Source of the DNA: Pseudomonadota bacterium
GTDB lineage: Bacteria; Pseudomonadota; Gammaproteobacteria; Burkholderiales; Burkholderiaceae_C
Length of the DNA: 44,718 nt
Assembly (NCBI GenBank): GCA_020161215.1
Contig: JAIUOM010000021.1
Location: 1-44,718 of the forward strand
Direction: 5' to 3'
Position 1 is the first letter of the stretch, and each line of letters opens with the position of its first letter. Shown one piece after another: positions 9,557-17,540 of the stretch. The notes beneath the pieces are model-generated. The model worked only from the letters and a program-made list of their open reading frames with translations. It did not search any database and was not told where the DNA came from. Made by a program: the position numbers and the translations under genes.

Positions 9557-11863
9557 GTGTCCGCGCGCGCAACCGTGATCACGCCGCGGTCGCCTGTGCT
9601 GCGTGTACGCGATTGCGAGGTCGACACCGTGCGCCGTGTCGTGGTGCGCGCGGATGGTGCCTCGCTGCGGATCACGGTCAAGGCGATGCAGGTGCTGCTG
9701 GTGCTGGTCGCGGAGCGCGGCCAGGTGGTGAGCCGCGACGTGCTGTTCGCGCGCGTGTGGCCCGACACCATGCCCACCGACGACGTGCTCACCCAGGCCA
9801 TCGCCCAGCTGCGCAAGGCGTTCAGTGACGATCGCGACGCGCCGCGCTACATCGAAACGATCGCCAAGGCGGGCTATCGCCTGCTGGCCGACGTGGCCTG
9901 GGGCGACGATGGCCGCTCGCCGATGCCGGTGGGCGGTCCGGCCGCGGCGGACGATGCGATCGTCGCGGCCAGCCCGTCGCGCGATGACGCCGACGCGAAG
10001 ACCATTGCCCCGCCGCGCGCCATGCCCGCGCACACGCGGCGCCCGTGGCGCTGGGCGATGGTGCTGGCGACCGCCGCGCTGGCCGTGGCTTTGCTCGTGG
10101 CCACGCGTCCGTGGGCGCCCTCGGCGCCGGCCGCCGCGGCCGGGGAGCCCGCGCCCGGAGCGCCGCCCCCGATCGTGCTCAACTACCGCGCGCTCACCTC
10201 GCTGCCGGGGCAGGAGCGGCAGCCGTCGCTCTCGCCGGACGGATCGACGATCGCATTCACCGCCCTGTCGGCAGGGGTGGACCGCGCCGGCATCCAACTG
10301 CAGGACGTACGTCATGCGTCCGCGCGGGTGCTCACCGCGCCGCCGCGCGGCTACGACCAGTTGCCCGTGTGGTCGCGCGACGGCACGCGCATCGCGTTCG
10401 TGCGCGTAGCCGGTCCGCGCTGCGAGCTGATGGTGGTGGCCGCCAGCGGCGGCGAGCCGCGCAAGGTCGGCGACTGCTTCCGGGGCGCATTCTCCGCCTT
10501 CGACTGGACGCCCGATGGCCGTGGCCTGGTGATGGGCGTGCTGCGCGAGCAGGTCAATGCCAGCGGCTCGCTGCGGGTGCTCGACCTCGCGAGCGGGGAA
10601 TGGCGCGCGCTGGCATACGGCATCGACGACGACGATACCGACCTGATCCCGCGCTACTCGCCCGACGGACGCTGGCTGGCGTTCCGCCGCAACACCTCGC
10701 TTGCCGACCTGTGGATGATGCCCGCCGCTGGCGGCGAGCCGCGGCGGCTGACCGAGCTCAAGGGCGACATCCGCGGCTGGGACTGGCTGCCCGACAGCAG
10801 CGGCCTCGTCTTCAGCCACGTCACCACCGAGGCCAGCCTGTTCCTGTACACGCTCGCCGACGGCGCGATCCGGCCCTTGCCTTCGCTCTCCAGCGGCAAT
10901 GCCACCTATCCGGACATCGCGCTCAAGGACTGGTCGATGGTGTTCGAGATCGACCAGTCGCGCAGCGGTTTGTTCCGGCTGCTGCCGGGCGCGGACGGCG
11001 CGCCGCCGCTGCGCGAGGCGGTGTTTCCCTCCAGCGGCGTCGACCTGCTGCCGGCGCTGTCGCCCGACGGCGATACGCTCGCGTTCTTCTCCGATCGTTC
11101 GATGGCCGTGCAGCTGTGGATCGGCGAGGTCGGCCATCCGGACACCTTGCGCGCGATCGAAGGACTGACGCCGGTACCGCGCCATCCGGCGGCGTGGTCG
11201 CCGGCAGGCGACACCCTGCTGGTCGTCGGCAAGACCGCGGGCGGCGATCGCCTGTTCGAGGTGGAAGCCGGCAGCGGCCGCGTGCGCACGCTGGCCGTGC
11301 CCGACGGCGTCCCCGCGTTCGCCAGCTATGCCGGCGCCCGCGACCGCCTGCTGGTCGGCGTGGACAGCGGCCAGGGGCGGCTGCGCCTGGTGCTGTATGC
11401 GCTGCCGGACTGGCGCGTGCTGGGCAGCGAGGACGACGTGGCCGTGGCCCGCCACGACGACGCCGGCGGCGCGATCTACTTCACCCGGCCCTCGCGCGTC
11501 GGCCTGTGGCGCGCGGACGCGATGCTGCGCAACGTGGTCGAGGCCTCCAACGCCTATCCCGCGCCGCAGCTGTACCGGCACTGGGGGCTCGTCGACGGCA
11601 TGCCCTACTACGTCGGTTCGAGCGGGGGCTGCGCCGCGGTGTGGCGGCCGCTGCCGGCCAGCGCCGGCGCGGCGGTCGATGCGCCGCGTCCGCCGTGCCT
11701 GTCGCGCGACGGCGGCGTGATCGCGGGTTCGCCCGCGGTGGATCGTCGGGCAGGCTGGATCTACCTCGGCCTGCCCGTGGCCGAAAACATCGACGTGGGC
11801 TGGACCGCGCTGCCGCCGTCGATGCAGGCGCCGCAGGCCGTGCCGCGCGTCGCGCGACCATGA
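9557..11863 (+). CDS. CadC-like membrane-bound regulator with TolB-type propeller
   Basis: Starting at GTG 9557 the product has 768 residues. Residues about 10-105 form an OmpR/PhoB-type winged helix (QVVSRDVLFARVWPD, LTQAIAQLRKAFSDD, YIETIAKAGYRLL). One membrane helix follows at about 164-186 (WAMVLATAALAVALLVA), then a periplasmic domain of WD40/TolB-like blades (PSLSPDGSTIAFTAL, PRYSPDGRWLAFRR, ALSPDGDTLAFFSD). The architecture is that of ToxR/CadC one-component sensors whose periplasmic domain senses a ligand while the N-terminus binds DNA. GGAGG at 9543-9547 supports the GTG start; GTG 9575 is an alternative. It is divergent from the S9 peptidase, its likely target. Confidence 0.85.
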   Translation: MSARATVITPRSPVLRVRDCEVDTVRRVVVRADGASLRITVKAMQVLLVLVAERGQVVSRDVLFARVWPDTMPTDDVLTQAIAQLRKAFSDDRDAPRYIETIAKAGYRLLADVAWGDDGRSPMPVGGPAAADDAIVAASPSRDDADAKTIAPPRAMPAHTRRPWRWAMVLATAALAVALLVATRPWAPSAPAAAAGEPAPGAPPPIVLNYRALTSLPGQERQPSLSPDGSTIAFTALSAGVDRAGIQLQDVRHASARVLTAPPRGYDQLPVWSRDGTRIAFVRVAGPRCELMVVAASGGEPRKVGDCFRGAFSAFDWTPDGRGLVMGVLREQVNASGSLRVLDLASGEWRALAYGIDDDDTDLIPRYSPDGRWLAFRRNTSLADLWMMPAAGGEPRRLTELKGDIRGWDWLPDSSGLVFSHVTTEASLFLYTLADGAIRPLPSLSSGNATYPDIALKDWSMVFEIDQSRSGLFRLLPGADGAPPLREAVFPSSGVDLLPALSPDGDTLAFFSDRSMAVQLWIGEVGHPDTLRAIEGLTPVPRHPAAWSPAGDTLLVVGKTAGGDRLFEVEAGSGRVRTLAVPDGVPAFASYAGARDRLLVGVDSGQGRLRLVLYALPDWRVLGSEDDVAVARHDDAGGAIYFTRPSRVGLWRADAMLRNVVEASNAYPAPQLYRHWGLVDGMPYYVGSSGGCAAVWRPLPASAGAAVDAPRPPCLSRDGGVIAGSPAVDRRAGWIYLGLPVAENIDVGWTALPPSMQAPQAVPRVARP

Positions 11864-11970
11864 CTTTCGGAAGCGCGACGGCGCAATTTCGGCAAGATTT
11901 CGCCACGCATTCCTGAGTTTCGGACGCGATTGCGTCAAACCGATGGCCACATTCCCCCAAGGAGATGGCC

Positions 11971-12900
11971 ATGGAGATGCAGGTGGTGTGGGCCGATCGT
12001 GGCAACCCGCTGGGCGTGGAACCCGGGCCCGGTCGAGAAGAATCGACGGCGCTGGTGGCGCTCAGCCGCGGTGGCAGCGTGTCCATGGCGACGCCGGTGG
12101 CGTCGCTGTGGCTGGTGCTGCGCGGCGACGCCGAGATCGAATGTCGCGAGGGCCGCTTCGTGCTCGGCGCGGGCCAGTGGCTGCTGCTCGAGCGCGATGC
12201 ATGCCCCGCGGTGTATGCCGGCGCCGGCGCGCTGGTGCTCGGCGTCGCGCTGGGCGCGGACCTGCAGGCGCAGTTGCAGCAGTCGGCGCAGGTCGCGGTG
12301 TTCCCCGGCCGCGGCGAGGCCGGGCGGGGCGTGCGGCCGCTGGCGTTCGCGCTGTGGCGACGCTGCGCCGCCTTCAGCCGCAACGAGGCGCGCCTGCGCG
12401 AGGTCGATCGCCAGGCGTTCGCGCCGGTGCTGCGCCTGCTCGCCGGCCTGCAGTCCGGCTATCGCGGGCTGGTGGACCGCTGCCCGGGTCGCTCGCTGCG
12501 GCGCAAGCGCCAGGTGTTCAGCCGCATGCAGCGCGCGCGGCTGTACCTGGAGGGCAACCTCGGGCGCGCGGTGCGCATCACCGAACTGGCGCAGATCAGC
12601 AACGTCTCGGTCTGGTACTTCACCAAGACCTTCCACGCGCTGTACGGCGAGGGCCCGCAGGCGGCATCGGCGCGGCTGCGCCTGCAGCACGCCTCGCGGC
12701 TGCTGCGGCACACCCGGCAGTCGGTGAGCGAAGTCGGCGCCGCCTGCGGCTTCGAGAACAACTGCAGCTTCTCGCGGGCGTTCCGCGCACAGTTCGGCGT
12801 GCCGCCGTCGCTGTACCGGCTGCGCGATGCAATCCTGCCGACAGGCGCGGCAAACCGAGTCGACATGCAGCGCCAAGCGGTCGCGGGACGCGCTCCGTAA
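11971..12900 (+). CDS. AraC-family transcriptional regulator
   Basis: The 309-residue protein has an N-terminal beta-rich sensing region (residues 1-110, VASLWLVLRGDAEIECREG) and a C-terminal AraC double helix-turn-helix (about 190-290): IRITELAQ-like ITELAQISNVSVWYFTKTF for the first and VSEVGAACGFENNCSFSRAF for the second, ending FGVPPSLYR. ATG 11971 is chosen because AAGGAG (11959-11964) is six bases upstream; the ATG at 11965 abuts that site. It reads toward a TonB-receptor gene starting 47 bases after its stop, so it may regulate or be co-transcribed with that receptor. The inducer is not evident. Confidence 0.88.
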   Translation: MEMQVVWADRGNPLGVEPGPGREESTALVALSRGGSVSMATPVASLWLVLRGDAEIECREGRFVLGAGQWLLLERDACPAVYAGAGALVLGVALGADLQAQLQQSAQVAVFPGRGEAGRGVRPLAFALWRRCAAFSRNEARLREVDRQAFAPVLRLLAGLQSGYRGLVDRCPGRSLRRKRQVFSRMQRARLYLEGNLGRAVRITELAQISNVSVWYFTKTFHALYGEGPQAASARLRLQHASRLLRHTRQSVSEVGAACGFENNCSFSRAFRAQFGVPPSLYRLRDAILPTGAANRVDMQRQAVAGRAP

Positions 12901-12906
12901 CGTCAC

Positions 12907-12925
12907 CGGGTGTTTAACGCACCCG
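12907..12925. promoter_or_regulatory. Small hairpin between the AraC gene and the TonB receptor
   Basis: The 47-base gap contains a 6-bp inverted repeat CGGGTG/CACCCG with a TTTAACG loop, immediately upstream of the receptor ribosome binding site (GGAG at about 12937). It could be a weak terminator, an mRNA stabiliser or an operator half-site pair. The call is positional only. Confidence 0.25.
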
Positions 12926-12947
12926 TAACGGCTTTCGGAGAGAACCC

Positions 12948-15736
12948 ATGATTTCCAGTTGTTCCCCCAACCGCACACGCGTGGCCGTGCTGCCGGCCTG
13001 CATCGCCACCGCGCTGGCCCCGGCGCTGCTGTTCGCGCAGGAGGCCGCGCCCGACGGCGCGCCGCAGACGCTCGACCGCATCGAGGTGACCGGCTCGCGC
13101 ATCAAGCGCGCCGACGTCGAGACCTCGCAGCCGGTGCTGCTGATGCAGCGCCAGGACATCGAGAAGCAGGGCCTGGTCTCGGTCGCGGACGTGCTGCAGC
13201 GCATCTCCACCAACGGCGCGGCGCTCAACACCACCTACAACAACGGCGGCGACGGCTCGGCCAGCATCAGCCTGCGCAACCTCGAGTCCGGCCGCACCCT
13301 GGTGCTGTTCAACGGGCGCCGCTGGAGCAGCCAGATCACCGGCGACGTCGACCTCAACACCATCCCGGCCTCGATCATCGAGCGCGTGGAAGTGCTCAAG
13401 GACGGTGCGTCGACGATCTACGGTTCGGACGCCATCGCCGGCGTGGTCAACATCATCACCCGCAAGGACTTCGAGGGCGCCGAGGCCGGCGCGTACTTCG
13501 GCCAGTACGGCCAGTCGACGGTTCACGCCAGTCCTACGACTTCACCATCGGCGCGCGCGGCGAGCGCAGCTCGGCGATGCTCGGCCTGTCCTACACCAAG
13601 GAAGACGCGGTGATGGCCGGCGCGCGCGCGATCTCCGCCGGCGGCCCGCCGTTCTTCACCGGGCAGAGCGGCACCGGTTTCCCGGGTTCGTTCGTCGCCG
13701 ACACCGGCCAGCGCATGATCTACATCGACGGCGTGCTCACGCCGTACGTGTCGGCCGTGCATGGCTACAACACCTCGCCCGACAACTACCTGCTGACGCC
13801 GCAGGAGCGCACGGCGCTGTACGCGCAGGGCAGCTTCGACATCACCGACCGCGTCAGCTTCCGCACCGAGGCGCTGTACAACGAACGCGTCTCCGAACAG
13901 CTGCTCGCGGCGATGCCGGTCACCGGCATGGTGCTCAGCGCCGACAGCCTGTACAACCCGCTTGGCTACGACCTGATCGGCGTCAACCGCCGCTTCATCG
14001 AGACCGGCGGCCGCTCGTTCAACCAGAACGCCAAGACCTGGCATTTCTACGGCGGCTTCGAGGGCTACTTCGACGTCGGCACGCGCACCTTCGACTGGGA
14101 CGTGGGCTTCCGCTACGACCGCACCGACCAGAACGACCTGACCTACGGCCTGTTCAACACCGCCAACCTCGACCTCGCCTACGGCCCGTCGGAGCTTCGC
14201 GACGGCGTGCCGGTGTGCGTCGACGCCCCGGGTGGCAACATCATCGCCGGCTGCGTGCCGCTCAACCCGCTTGGTCCCAACGGCTCGATCACGCAGGACG
14301 CGCTGGACTACACCTCGTTCACCGCGCACGACTCCTCGCGGCTGATGTCGCGCGGCGGCATGGCCAACCTGTCCGGCGAACTGTTCGACCTGCCCGCTGG
14401 CCCGCTCGCCTTCGCCGCCGGCCTGGAACGGCGCACCGAAAGCGGCCAGTTCGACCCCGACGCCTTCATCGCCGCCGGGCTGAGCACCGGCAACGCCACC
14501 CAGCCGACGAGGGGCTCGTACACGCTGGACGAGGCCTACCTGGAACTGTCGATCCCGATCCTGGCCGACGCGCCGCTGGCGAAGCTGCTCGATGTCAGCA
14601 TCGCCACGCGCTATTCCGACTACAGCAACTTCGGCAACACCACCAACAGCAAGTTCGGCTTCCGCTGGAAGCCCGTCGACGACCTGCTGGTGCGCGGCAA
14701 CTACAGCCAGGGCTTCCGCGCGCCGAGCATCAACAGCCTGTTCGCCGGCGACACCGACTCGTACGAGACCTACGCCGACCCGTGCTCGGTGCACAACCCG
14801 CAGAGCGCGGTCCCGCAGGTGGCGGCGCGCTGCGCGGCCGAAGGGGTGCCGGTGGGCTTCGAACAGCCGGGCGACGGCTCCTCGCGGCAGACGCTGGAGC
14901 CCTTCATCTGGAAGTCGAACGACGAACTCCAGCCGGAGACGGCCACCACCCGCACCCTCGGCGTGGTCTTCAACCCGACGTGGCTGCCGGGCTTCGACAT
15001 CTCCGTCGACTGGTGGCGGATCAAGATCGAGAACGCGTTCACGCGTCCGGAGGCGCAGTTCATCCTGGACAAGTGCTACCTCGGCACGCCCGGCGAGCAG
15101 GCCGTGTACTGCGCGCTGTTCTCGCGCGATCCGGCCTACCCCGGCGACAACTACATCATCACCCAGATGGACATGCCGTTGCTCAACCTGGCGTCGTACG
15201 ACGTCGAGGGCTACGACGTGACCCTCAACTACCGCTTGCCGGAGACGCGCTTCGGCCAGTTCCGGATCTCGTGGGACAGCACCTACACCAGCAACTGGGC
15301 GGTGAAGGCCACCGAGGACTCGGCGCCCGAGCAGCGCCAGGGCCTGTACTTCGACCGCGATCCGTACTGGCGCATCAAGTCGAACCTGTTCCTGGACTGG
15401 TCGCTCGGCGACTGGGCGGCGACCTGGGGCATGCGCTACAAGTCGGGCATCGACGAGGCCTGCCCGTTCGACGGCCAGGATGCGCAGGACTACTGCTCCG
15501 ACCCCGGACGCGTCACCGCCGAGGGCCCGTCGCCGCGCAACCGCATGGGCGCCACGCTCTACAACGACGTGCAGCTGCGCTGGAACGCACCCTGGAACGC
15601 GACCGTGGCGATCGGCGCGAACAACGTCTTCGACCGCGATCCGCCGCGCTCGCTGACCACGGCCTACAATCTGTTCGACCCGCAGTACGACCTGCCGGGA
15701 CGCTTCCTCTACCTGCAGTACCGCCAGCGGTTCTGA
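12948..15736 (+). pseudogene. TonB-dependent receptor interrupted by a frameshift
   Basis: The coding sequence starts at ATG 12948 with a signal peptide, DRIEVTGSRIKR, and a complete plug (ISLRNLESGRTLVLFNGRRW, IIERVEVLKDGASTIYGSD). Near 13530 (after GQYGQS) the receptor sequence continues in the -1 frame with DGSRQSYDFTIGARGE and runs through a normal barrel to the C-terminal YLQYRQRF. One missing base (or four) explains the shift. Without it the protein would have about 930 residues and the expected terminal Phe. Flanking sequence is otherwise intact, so the lesion is either recent or a sequencing error. Substrate is unknown; the AraC-type gene upstream is the probable regulator. Confidence 0.85.
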
Positions 15737-15758
15737 GCCGCGGCGGGGGGCGTCCCCG

Positions 15759-15784
15759 GGAAGGCAGGCCTCGGCCTGCCTTCC
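15759..15784 (+). terminator. Terminator of the second TonB receptor
   Basis: A perfect 11-bp stem GGAAGGCAGGC/GCCTGCCTTCC with loop CTCG starts 22 bases after the receptor stop. A real T-run is missing, so it is called from stem strength and position. Confidence 0.6.
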
Positions 15785-15886
15785 TGCCGTCCGCAAGCCG
15801 GCGCCGGCATCGACCCGACGCCCTTGGATCCGGGCCCCGATCGCCCGGGGTGCCGCCAAGGCGCCCCCGGTGGTGACTGCAACGTA

Positions 15887-15906
15887 TTGATTTTGATAAA
15901 ATTCAA
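15887..15906. promoter_or_regulatory. AT-rich imperfect palindrome in the left flank
   Basis: TTGATTTTGATAAAATTCAA stands out in GC-rich surroundings and contains ATTTT-GAT-AAAAT. Before the transposon inserted it lay roughly 150-165 bases upstream of the rpoH start, so it may be a displaced regulatory element of rpoH. TTGATT could act as a -35 and TAAAAT as part of a -10, but the spacing is poor; a Fur-like site is another possibility. Confidence 0.3.
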
Positions 15907-15951
15907 CGGCCTGCGATGGGCTCCTGCGGCAGCCGGGGCGACGGGGGCGGG

Positions 15952-15956
15952 GGCGT
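15952..15956. repeat. Left copy of the 5-bp target site duplication
   Basis: GGCGT directly abuts the left terminal TGT of the transposon and is repeated exactly at 44181-44185. A 5-bp duplication is the hallmark of Tn7/Tn402/Mu-type transposition. Confidence 0.9.
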
Positions 15957-15981
15957 TGTCGAGTGCAGCTAACCGTGTCAG
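15957..15981 (-). repeat. Left terminal inverted repeat of the Tn7-like element
   Basis: The 25-bp end begins TGTCGAGTGCAGC and contains, read inward on the minus strand, the transposase-site core CTGACACGGTTA (15970-15981). It matches the right end at 23 of 25 positions (the differences are T/A at base 8 and G/C at base 19). Confidence 0.92.
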
Positions 15982-16069
15982 TTCGGTTGCTTGATCTCGT
16001 AAGGCTTTGATTTCTATATTGGGTCTTACCGTGCCTGCAGTCTGGGAGCGTGATTCGACAAAGGCGTGG

Positions 16070-16145
16070 CTGACAGGGTTACGAGCCTACTTGCCAGCAA
16101 CTGACGGGGCTACGCTTCCTGGGCAAATCCCTACTGACATGGTTA
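16070..16145 (+). repeat. Left-end cluster of three transposase-site repeats
   Basis: CTGACAGGGTTA (16070-16081), CTGACGGGGCTA (16101-16112) and CTGACATGGTTA (16134-16145) are direct copies spaced 31 and 33 bases. They are probable TnsB binding sites. All three point opposite to the site embedded in the left terminal repeat, and the last overlaps the stop codon of the XRE-type gene. Confidence 0.8.
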
Positions 16146-16430
16146 TCTAACCGCCCGCTTCGACCTGCCGCGACCTGTCCTTGACAACTTTGCGATCCGA
16201 GCTTCCCACTGGCCGACCAGTTCTCCGAGGCTGATACCTAGGCCTGCGCAGTAGTCCCGTAGTTCAACAAGGTCCAACCGCCGGATCCCCAACTCCACGT
16301 TGCTGACGAACGTCTGGGTGCGCCCGAGCCGCTTCGCCAGTGCGGTCTGCACCATGCCGCCGCCTTCGCGGAGGTCCCGCAGCAGAGCGGCGAGTTCCAG
16401 GTTCTCGATCCGGTACAGGCTCTTGGCCAC
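16143..16430 (-). CDS. Small XRE-family helix-turn-helix regulator
   Basis: From GTG 16430 the product is 95 residues. It contains a Cro/C1-type HTH (LAKRLGRTQTFVSNVELGIR, about 31-50) followed by DLVELRDYCAGLGIS, typical XRE packing. A basic tail (GRGRSKRAVR) ends the protein. The start is uncertain: longer in-frame extensions exist, but their sequence is unlike the family and overlaps the divergent lipoprotein gene. Such small XRE proteins often repress transposition or cargo genes. Its stop codon overlaps the innermost left-end transposase site, so TnsB binding and this gene are physically linked. Target genes are not known. Confidence 0.75.
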   Translation of the reverse strand: MAKSLYRIENLELAALLRDLREGGGMVQTALAKRLGRTQTFVSNVELGIRRLDLVELRDYCAGLGISLGELVGQWEARIAKLSRTGRGRSKRAVR

Positions 16431-16490
16431 AGGCACGAGGCCTCGCGAAACAGGTGGTGCACACGCTAGGGCCCGGACCCGGATACGCAG

Positions 16491-16520
16491 ATACCGTGTT
16501 TTCGAATATTTGGGTATGCT
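16491..16520. promoter_or_regulatory. Putative operator/promoter between the XRE-type and lipoprotein genes
   Basis: Inverted half-sites ATACC (16491-16495) and GGTAT (16513-16517) flank TTTTCGAATATTTG, whose core TTCGAA is palindromic. TATGCT (16515-16520) could be a -10 for the lipoprotein gene 32 bases downstream. An upstream XRE-type gene makes autoregulation plausible; this is inference from position and symmetry. Confidence 0.35.
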
Positions 16521-16551
16521 CCCGGTCACCCACTGCAGGCTGGAGGCCGGA

Positions 16552-17358
16552 ATGCGCATAAGGAAGGGAGTATCGGTAGCGTCCAGAATGCGGTGCCAGC
16601 CCCTCCTGACTCTTCTACTGGCCGGATGGGTTCTCGTGGCCTGTACGCAACCGGCTGATGAGGGGCTGGTGACCGGAGGGACGGAGCAGGAGTTCTTCGC
16701 CTCGCTAGAGGCCATGACACCGAAGATGTCGCAGCACGAACGGGAAGGCTTGGCGTGGGCTGCATCCGATCTCGACCTCGCCGCCATCCACGCCCGGTAT
16801 CCAGGTGGAAGTCCGCGGCAGATCATCCGCGGCGAGGTTAAGGATGTTCTGGACACGTATCCCGCCAAGATCGAAGCTCTGCAGAAGCAGGCGGACGTGG
16901 ACGCTCCCATGCGTGTGGAGTTGGGCAAGATCGTGGCCCGTGAAGCACGTTTCAGCATCGAGAAGAACTTTTTCGGCCTGCAGCCAGAAATCAAGGCCGT
17001 CGTGACCAATGGATCAAGCCACCCAGTGAGTCGATTGAGGTGGCGAGCATTGCTTTACATCAATGGCGCCGATACACCTGTAGCGGAATCGATTTTGGCC
17101 GACGACTATCGAGAACAGGGGGGATTCAATCCAGGCGAGCGATTCCGGACAACGTTACGGGTCGGCTTCGTACGAGGCGACGAGTCATGGAGCACACTAG
17201 AGATCCGCAACGCGTCAGACCGTCGCGTGGTCCTCGAGCCTGTGCTCGACAGCATTCTGGATCACGGCGAACGACCCTATCTTGCCGAGGATCCGGCCCC
17301 CCATATCGAGCGGATGAAAGCTGCGATTGAGGCTGCAAAGGTGTATTCGGATATCTGA
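16552..17358 (+). CDS. Predicted lipoprotein, transposon cargo
   Basis: A 268-residue protein starts at ATG 16552, nine bases after GGAGG (16542-16546). The signal peptide ends in LVAC, giving lipidated Cys31. Residues about 45-110 (EFFASLEAMTPKMSQHERE, followed by RQIIRGEVKDVLD) resemble the helical start of DUF6694-type lipoproteins, while the C-terminal half contains IKAVVTNGSSHPVSRLRWRA and a GERFRTTLRVGF segment, suggesting an immunoglobulin-like FxLyD/DUF4352-style beta domain. These assignments are by eye. It sits between the XRE-type gene and the RHS toxin, both mobile cargo, and might assist or protect against the toxin. Codon use is less GC-biased than in the chromosomal genes. Confidence 0.65.
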   Translation: MRIRKGVSVASRMRCQPLLTLLLAGWVLVACTQPADEGLVTGGTEQEFFASLEAMTPKMSQHEREGLAWAASDLDLAAIHARYPGGSPRQIIRGEVKDVLDTYPAKIEALQKQADVDAPMRVELGKIVAREARFSIEKNFFGLQPEIKAVVTNGSSHPVSRLRWRALLYINGADTPVAESILADDYREQGGFNPGERFRTTLRVGFVRGDESWSTLEIRNASDRRVVLEPVLDSILDHGERPYLAEDPAPHIERMKAAIEAAKVYSDI

Positions 17359-17417
17359 CGATATCGTGTCGTGTCCACGAGATCCTGGTAACTCCAATCT
17401 CCACTTATCGGAATGAC

Positions 17418-17446
17418 TTGACTCCGGCATGATTTTGGCGTAGGAA
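17418..17446 (+). promoter_or_regulatory. Possible promoter of the RHS toxin gene
   Basis: TTGACT (17418-17423) and TAGGAA (17441-17446) are separated by 17 bases in the 182-base gap before the RHS gene. The -35 is good and the -10 weak, so this is a candidate only. Confidence 0.3.
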
Positions 17447-17540
17447 AGTGCCAACGGAGTGGCCGCCTTCTTGGAAGCGTGGCTTGGCCTGGATGCGGGG
17501 GCATCTGATGGCTCACAAGGACGTCAATCTGGGGGACAAC

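Noticed and set aside
8105-11950. A 1281-codon open frame on the minus strand across the peptidase and regulator
   Set aside because: It runs antisense to the regulator and in another frame through the peptidase, with biased His/Arg/Ala composition and no start signal.
16070-16145. Spaced repeats that might be a CRISPR array
   Set aside because: Only three degenerate 12-base copies, matched by copies at the other transposon end; these are transposase sites. No other array-like repeat or cas gene was seen.
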